A stretch of 64,000 nucleotides of DNA from Porites lobata. Lineage: Eukaryota > Cnidaria > Anthozoa > Scleractinia > Poritidae. The stretch covers positions 1,092,501 to 1,156,500 of the forward strand of contig CALNXK010000127.1 of NCBI GenBank assembly GCA_942486035.1, in the 5' to 3' direction. Of this stretch, positions 57,555 through 64,000 are shown piece by piece. Every line of letters begins with the position of its first letter. Within the stretch, counting starts at the first letter, position 1. Both the position numbers and the translations under genes were made by a program. The notes under the pieces were generated by a model. It was not told where the DNA came from. It worked only from the letters and a program-made list of their open reading frames with translations, and did no database searches.

Positions 57555-59660
57555 TTAAAAAAACCGTAAATTTTAGGCACACTTTTCCATTGGATGCTAT
57601 GTTTGTTTACTTATTTAGCTATTCGAATTACTGGTTCCTTTGACAAGAGTTGAAAGTGCTGTATCATACATTCCGGCTAAGAGATAGAGGATGCGCTGAA
57701 TAAGTTGTGGGAAAAAGCTTAAGGCAATCGATGAATGAATGGGGTTAGTTTCTAAAGGAACATTGCATGTTGTTGCTCCGGTAAGGGGGGTAGATTGGTG
57801 ACCGTTAGTAGTTTCATACCTTCCTGTGGAGGCCAATCTACCCTATCAACTTAGCTGATAAATTGGGAAAAACATCTCCTGAGCACATCAGAGATAGTCC
57901 CTAGATTATGGCTTCTTGGTAGCTTGGTCTCTAATTCCTGTGTCCTTGAGACTCGCTATCGTGCTGAATTTTAATATATCAAAAGTGGCATATTGGCCTC
58001 TGGCGATGAAGAGAAGACTAAGGTCGATCAGCGAGTCTGTTTTGTCAAAGGCTGGCGACATTCCAACAGGGAGCATTATGTGCAACCTGCCTTCATGGCT
58101 TAGTACTTATATTTTCTCAGGGTCCGAAAAATCTTTCGGGCACGTTGGCGCAACAGTGATATACAGTTATTTGGAGAAAGGTTGTCGGAAAAAATGTGCA
58201 CGCGACAATCCCGAAAGGTAATATGGGATATGATCAATACACTTTTCCTAACAAACGTAGCTGTCGAACCTACTTTGGTTGCTTTCCTTTAGCAATCGCA
58301 AACATCCCGTACCATTCTTTCAAATTTCTTTGAAGAACAGTGCACTCAAACCCACCCACAATACCTTTCGGGATTGTCTCGTGCACTTTTTCCGACAACC
58401 TTTCCCGAAATAGCTGTATATAGATGTGACTGCAGGTGTAGGTGCGGTTCAGTTTCGTCAGCATATTTGTTGTTCATGACGTAGTACTCATATTTTAGGA
58501 GGTATCTAAACCCTCTTTTTAATGCTACTTCTTTTCAGTTGTTTTCTGTCTTCTATCAAGACCGCGTATTTCAGTGCGAGACATGCTGCATCGCCCGAAG
58601 ATTTAACGTTATAAATATTTTGCAAGTGAACTTTTGTTTTCGGGCACGATTAGCGTAACGGTAGTAAGGATAGGTGTGACTGCGGGTGTAGCTAGGGCTG
58701 CAGTTCAGTTTCGTCTGCAAATTTGTTTACACTGTAACAATAAACCAACTTCAAATAGTGTAGGTTAAACTGACTATGTCGAAAGTCGGATGAAGAACAG
58801 AATTTCCTGTTTAAGCCGGCTGGAAAGCGGGTAGTGAGCCTCCTCACACCGGAAAATAGTAGAAGGTGGGGATAAGACACAATTTCATTTAAAAAAATTA
58901 CAAAAAAGAAAAGTTTTACAACGTAATTCAATTATGTAGAAGTGCATAAGTGATTTTAATTTTTTTCTTCTTCATAATGGTTAGAACAGAATAAAAATTA
59001 AGTTGTTAGCTATGCTTGCGTTTTATTGTGTTGGTTGTATCAGTGTACTGTCAATCATTTAAAAAAAACCCAAGATTTCCAAAGCGTTTAGTCCACTGAG
59101 CAAACTAAGTATTAAGTCTTATTCAGTTAATTAAGGAAAGTAAGGAGGTTATTAATTACTGGTTGAAACTGCCTCACACCAAGGTTGTTATAGCAACCTA
59201 TAACATGACCAATTCGCGTCCACTTCTGGTTCAGTGATGTTCTGGAAAAAAGAATTAGTTGGAGATGAATCGAACCCACGCTGGGCCCGGCAACAAAATC
59301 TTGTTCTGAACTAAGGCTTTACTTTAGAGAAACACTTCTAAAAAAATTTTCTGTGTACCTCGTAAGAGCCATACTGTAAAGGTGTACGAAAGATTGCTAG
59401 GGGTAAATAAAAAAAAAATCTTCAGCTTTCGGTTTATTGAGAAACGCGGATCGGAATAATCACGTCAGGATAAAGTCTGAAAGAACGCCCTTTGTGTTCT
59501 GGTGACGTTTTCACTGTCATCTTGGTCGTGGTTGCTTGAGCTACCTAACAAAGAAATATTTGTAGTGGGTGCGTGCGCATTCGCGGATGGCGCCTTAACA
59601 TTTCCGGGAAATGCCCAATTAAATGACCCCAGTCAGCTTGCAGCTATCAGGCGATCCGAC
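57555..59660. other. Intergenic region between the GTPase and gene IV
   Basis: Holds a foldback repeat (58150-58430). Around 59260-59325 a minus-strand GGGTTCGATTC suggests a degraded tRNA-like repeat. No exon was seen. The open frame that continues upstream of gene IV's ATG to 59502 begins with GTG and is not a convincing coding extension. Confidence 0.4.
58150..58430. mobile_element. Foldback repeat
   Basis: GAAAGGTTGTCGGAAAAA near 58174 is mirrored by TTTTTCCGACAACCTTTC near 58387, and CAATCCCGAAAGGTA near 58207 by TACCTTTCGGGATTG near 58361. Non-coding. Confidence 0.6.
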
Positions 59661-62600
59661 ATGTCGTACCAGCAGAAAAGGTTTTATCTTTTTAACTGTG
59701 ACAACACTTATAGTTTAGAGACAGTTGAGAAGCTTTTGCTTGAGGCAGGCGACAAATATGGCTTCAAAATCTCGGTTGATCGTCTTTGTTTTGGCCTGCA
59801 ACGAATGGCTGAGGTGTACGAAAGGACATTACCTCACCTGGTAATGGATTATGCTATCTTTGTTGTTCATGCAGACGAATCTCGTCTTTCCATCAACGAA
59901 GACAACGCTGGGATTGGTTACGCGAGGCTTTACCGTGCTCTGCTTCAAAAAACAGGTGGGTTTTAATGTAGCTTGCATTGACTTCCATTGTTTCTGCGGC
60001 TAAACTTCAGAACAGTAGAATTGTATATATTTCATAAATTCAACGCAGACACCATTTAAACCCGTCAGTAAAGAGTCTTCCGAAAATTAACGCACAGATA
60101 ATGGTGATATGAGAACAGAAAATCATTTATACGTTTTATAGAGCCACGTATGCATAAGGCACGGCGGAAGTGCTACAACCATTTCGATATCTAACTTCTA
60201 GGTCACGTGACGGAGTGCCACGTAAAGAAATGAATGTCTGGTGCGACATTAGAAAACTGGAAGCATATCTTGGAGAGATTTCGCAATAGTGTCCAATGTT
60301 TTTCGTACGATATTTAGGTGACAAGAGCGGAAACATTTCTTGGAAAGCCGTGGCCATGACAGGTGACCACTGAAACCGGAAGCGTTTCTTAGAAAGGCGG
60401 AAGTGTTACAACATTTTCGATACCGAAAGATATTAGGTGACAAGGGCGGAAGCATTTCTTGGAAATAACACAGGCACGGAAGGTGACCACTGAAACCGGA
60501 AGCGTTTCTCAGAAAGGCAGAAGTGTTACCTAAAGATATTAGGTGACAAGGGCGGAAGTATTTCTTGGAAATACCTCAGGCATGGAAGGTGACCACTGAA
60601 ACCGGAAACGCTTTTCGGAAAGATTTTGTAACACCGAATTCAATATAAACGGTAGAAAATTTAGTTAACACACACCCGCGAAATTAAATGATTGATACTT
60701 TGATCGTAATAAAATAGTGGGTATAAAGTAAATAGAGCTATAATAAATATGTTGAAATCCTGACCTTCCTGTCAGCCAGGTTTAATGTATCACATCAAAA
60801 CTCTGTATGAAGTTATGAATATATGAAAATCATAAATGTGAACTGTGGAGTGAAGAATTATAAAGGGTCTGAATGGGTCATTATATGAAAGTAGATCATC
60901 GCAGTTATAGACGCAACTTTTGCAGTTGCGTCTATAACTGTAATGATCTTCCGTCATATAATTCTTCACTCCACAGTTTACAAATATGATTTTCATATAT
61001 TCATAACTTTATCATCATCCTTTAACGGGTTTATAACGAACCAATTCAACGACCTGCTCTCAGTTGTCACGTAAGCTTAATTGGTAGAGCGCTGCACCGG
61101 TATCGCAGAGGTCAAGCTTTCTTTTCGCAACTGCAAAAGTTGTGTCTATAACTGCAATGATCTTCCTTGATATAAAACTCTGTATACTGCTCAATTTACA
61201 GCCATTCCATGTTGCCACTTTTTTTTTCAGATAATAAAGTGCTGATTGTGATAGGAGGAGACAAATATTACAGAGATGAAGACGAAAAAACGCGTTCTGT
61301 CATCTCGCGCTGGGCGAGAAGGAAGGTGTCTTCCCAGTTTGGTGAAGAGTTTCTGGATGGAAGACAAAGCTTCATCTTCTCTTGGAATGAAAATCACCGA
61401 CCGATTCACGAGGAAGCGATGTACCACTTTCTAGAACCCCGCAAAAGAGGATGCAAGTTTGAATACACACCTCCCAAACCCCTGCCCAAGCCCGTAGCAC
61501 CTGTGGTCCCTCAACCCTTACCGAAGCCCGAACCATCTGCGGCCCCTTGGACAACAGGCACTTACCCGAGACCGGAGGTAAAGCTAATTTCCGTTTCCTT
61601 TCTTCCAAACATCCTTTTTGTAAGAACTAAGGGTTAATTCTCTAAGGAATGTTCGGTAAAGGCAATTCAAGAGAGCGCTCCTCCTACAACTAATAATCCC
61701 CGGGCATTTTTTTCATTTTAGAAAAGGTTAAATGCCCCCTATGTCGAGCAGTTAGTATCAGAAATCAAATCAATATTGCTTCCCTGTGAAGAACAAAATT
61801 AGTATTAACCAATCAGTTAAAAAATATTATCAAGTCGAGGACGATACTTTTTGCGACAAATTTTCTATTTTCGTCCAAATATTAGCCAAAATTATCACCG
61901 CGAATCTTTTTCTTATTTACCTTAAATTGAAAAAAAGCTGACGATAAGCTGCAATAGTACGGTCCTTTCCGGCCCTCCCCCCCCGAGGAGCATGTGCTGC
62001 TGGCCTCTCAGAGCCCATACCCCATTACAGTCTATTCTGTGGCCAATTATAGACCCCATCTTAGCCACTCAGATGCGAACCCATCCAGCGGCTCATCCCC
62101 ATTAGCCTCTTATAAGAAAGTACTCCCCCGGGCTTTCCCACCTTTTAAAACTGGCAGCACTTAGTAGAAACCAAACAAAATACGTTTTCAAAAATTTTAG
62201 GTGTGCAAAAGATAATTATGTTGTTTTTCCTGGTGGACCATAGACTCACAGAAAACACAAAATCGAAGTCTAATTGCTAAATAGAATTCAAATAACAATT
62301 ACCATAAAAATCTGAAGCTGTTTATTCATCATAATTCAAAGTTGTTGAGTCTCCTTGTCTATCCTTTTCTAGGACTTTCAAGATGCTAAGACTCCTCACC
62401 GTAGATCCTTCAACAACTTGCCGGAATCACAAAAAAGTGAGTTGACATATGATTTGGAGAAAGGCACTTATGAAGGTGAAATACTCTCTCTTTGGGTGTT
62501 TGGAAAAACATAGTTAAACTTATATACTACTATTAACATAGAAGTACACCTTTTTTTAGGATATTCTCCTGGTCGTCTAGCCATCATCTCTCACTGACGA

Positions 62601-63542
62601 ACAGCCCATACAAAAAACCGTATTATAGCTGTAGTGTTAAAAGTGTATGTTTTGCCAAAGTTTAAAACGTTGTTGTTTTTCTTTTTTTAGTTGTTGATCG
62701 TTGTATCTAGTTACGCCGATGTTTAAAGTTATCGAATCGTAATCTGATATGATATGGATGTTGATAGAACAAATATGCTCTGAAACGTTCCTTCTTGTAT
62801 CATTAATTGTGATGAAATAGACCATTCTTTGCGTAAAAAAAGGTTCTTATCTGAAATTGTCAATGGCCAGCTCAGATAGTTGTCATCTGTATGATATCAT
62901 TTCCTTTCTTTCCTTTCACTTGTCCGGCTCCAGCGCAGGCGTATTTTAGCTTCTCAGGCCAACCTCGTTTCCAGGATCCTCTCTCTTGCCTCGAGAAAGA
63001 AGGCTGGAGAGAGAACCCCAGGGATTGTAGTCAGGCGTCCCCGCCCCCACCCCTTCGTTGCAGGGATTAAGTAACAAGTCAAAAGAGCTTGTGCGTAGGA
63101 CACGCTTTGTTAAGAAATAGTAAGGCAACGTACAACATACATCTCATAAACTGTGTGATTCTTTCATATTGTAGCTTTAAATATGGGTGGTAGTGGAGTA
63201 CCACCTGTTTACCTAGCAGGGACCGTGTTATTGGAGACATACGTGCGTTATGGAAGTATTTCATTTAACACTGGGGACATCTTCCAGGAGGAAGGAGGAT
63301 GGCGACCAACAGCGAAACAGGTGTCAGACCTTATGAGTGGCTTCAAGTCCATGCCTTTGGCTAAAGTAACTTTCGTCAGTACTGGTAACGGGGGGGTTTC
63401 TTATTCGGTTGTCAAGGTGACAACTGACGATTGGTGGGAGCGCTGGTTGTCTTGGCTTAAGAGAAACTACAAGGTCTGTACTGTGGCGTGCGTTTTAAGC
63501 CTGGTTGTCTTGTTTGGGTATTTGTGGAGTAGTAAGGATTAG
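59661..63542 (+). CDS. Gene IV: A-C domain protein with C-terminal membrane anchor (357 aa)
   Basis: Exons 59661-59955, 61231-61577, 62373-62436 and 63175-63542; 1074 nt, in frame. Introns are phase 1, 0, 1, exactly as in genes I-III. The ATG at 59661 (MSYQQK) was chosen because the frame upstream has no other ATG. Domain A (about 7-165): strand 1 RFYLFNCD, strand 3 AIFVVHADES with His70, strand 4 VLIVIGGDKYY, then SRWARRKVSSQF, SFIFSWN and HRPIHEEA. A Pro-rich linker (about 172-215) replaces the acidic one and domain B is absent. Domain C (about 245-318) has LLETYVRYGSISF, GWRPTAKQV and AKVTFVSTGN. A Trp-rich basic stretch leads to an 18-residue hydrophobic segment (336-353) and a short SSKD end, so the protein is probably tail-anchored in the ER or outer mitochondrial membrane. 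Family unrecognised. Confidence 0.85.
60316..60632. repeat. Tandem repeat of about 106-117 bp, three copies
   Basis: Each unit opens with AGGTGACAAG and contains GGTGACCACTGAAACCGGAA. Copies start near 60316, 60434 and 60540, with a more diverged partial unit upstream. Located in intron 1 of gene IV. Confidence 0.75.
60815..61010. repeat. Inverted duplication of a SINE tail
   Basis: GTGAACTGTGGAGTGAAGAA near 60838 is mirrored by TTCTTCACTCCACAGTTTAC near 60962. The centre is GCAACTTTTGCAGTTGC. The same tail recurs once more, after a tRNA-like head, at 61100-61165, so two SINE tails sit head to head. Confidence 0.65.
61063..61170 (+). repeat. tRNA-derived SINE
   Basis: TTAATTGGTAGAGCGCTG resembles a tRNA D arm and A box, followed by CCGGTATCGCAGAGGTC and the tail AACTGCAAAAGTTGTGTC shared with the inverted copies just upstream. 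Immediately 5' of exon 2 of gene IV. Confidence 0.6.
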
Positions 63543-63938
63543 TTTAGGCGCGGTTAATTGTTTACCATTTACGAAAAGATTCCGAAAAATCTGGTTGGAA
63601 AGTGAATGGAACTTTATAAGGCTCGATTACCAACAGCTGTTCGTGATATGAGCCTGCCCCTAAGCGTGTTCTATGGAACATGCGTACGATTTCTTATGTT
63701 ATTCCAGTGGAAAATTTCCGGGAGCAACGGAACATCTGACAAGGTAGTCCTGTTTTTCCGGGAGAAAGGTTCCAAGTGGAAACTTTGATACCATTTTCAG
63801 GCTTTCGCGGCCGTTAACTGATTTGTGCACTAAGGATGGTAAACACTGCCAGTTTTCTCATGTAAATGGTAAACAACCGTTGACTGCAGACAAGTCGCTG
63901 AGACTGCAAGTAGAGAGTACATGTAATATCGTAGCAAC
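63543..63938. other. Region downstream of gene IV
   Basis: Probable 3' UTR of gene IV and upstream DNA of a possible next gene. No AATAAA was seen. The short frame 63606-63788 has no recognisable motif. Confidence 0.35.
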
Positions 63939-64000
63939 ATGTCTGATGAAAAAGACAACAATATTGTAGTCGATTTAGTTCTGTCTATCTTTCAAGACCA
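63939..64000 (+). CDS. Possible first exon of another gene, cut by the window end
   Basis: An ATG with A at -3 (CAACATG) opens a frame that runs to the last base: MSDEKDNNIVVDLVLSIFQD. Charged N-terminus followed by a helix-like hydrophobic pattern. Twenty codons are too few to assign a family. It may start the next member of the cluster or be a chance frame. Confidence 0.3.
   Translation, partial: MSDEKDNNIVVDLVLSIFQD

Noticed and set aside
59502..59660. N-terminal extension of gene IV to 59502
   Set aside because: The extended frame starts with GTG, which is not a usual animal start codon, and its residues do not match the other paralogues.
60310..60640. CRISPR array
   Set aside because: Units are long, contiguous tandem copies without unique spacers, in an animal-type intron.

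Overview
The window looks like nuclear DNA of an animal with large introns, most likely an anthozoan cnidarian such as a stony coral. I infer this from spliced genes with GT-AG introns, many small palindromic DNA elements, tRNA-derived SINEs, several CR1/L2-type LINE fragments, a Penelope-like GIY-YIG remnant, and an IFI44-like GTPase beside lineage-expanded genes of unknown family. No bacterial operon, rRNA or CRISPR array is visible. The species call is an inference.

Five spliced genes could be assembled by matching exon ends, reading frame and intron phase. Three are tandem paralogues on the minus strand: I (21384 to 3228, 603 aa, least certain), II (41365 to 23880, 844 aa) and III (54617 to 43223, 648 aa). 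Each encodes an N-terminal alpha/beta domain (here A, exons 1+2), an acidic linker (exon 3), a second alpha/beta domain (B, exon 4 plus the start of exon 5), a basic stretch, a small 'GW' domain (C), and a Gly/Ala-rich tail. Gene II carries a second B unit joined by a chimeric exon. On the plus strand lie an IFI44-like GTPase (55060-57554, 304 aa), head to head with gene III across 442 bp, and a shorter relative, gene IV (59661-63542, 357 aa), with A, a Pro-rich linker, C and a C-terminal membrane anchor. A possible further first exon begins at 63939.

The three minus-strand genes sit in segmental duplication units of about 20 kb. Introns and intergenic flanks match between units, so later transposon insertions can be compared with empty sites in the paralogues. 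Most non-coding sequence is transposon debris: a CR1/L2-like LINE inside gene I that is split by a DNA element which itself contains a 1.6-kb foldback (three levels of nesting); a TA-flanked mariner-like element holding a nested GGGGGGCATTGGG element; a deleted Harbinger; large inverted arms near a PIF1 helicase fragment; foldbacks, SINEs and microsatellites.

The candidate undescribed system is the A/B/C protein family with its GTPase neighbour. A and B have an intron at the same structural place and phase, so they look like ancient duplicates. A keeps a His after its third strand and B keeps a Cys after its fourth, which are the places of the catalytic pair in caspase-like folds. Membrane-directed C-termini, tandem expansion, exon shuffling and linkage to an interferon-type GTPase suggest an innate-immune or cell-death role. 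That role is inference; no database family could be assigned from reading alone.
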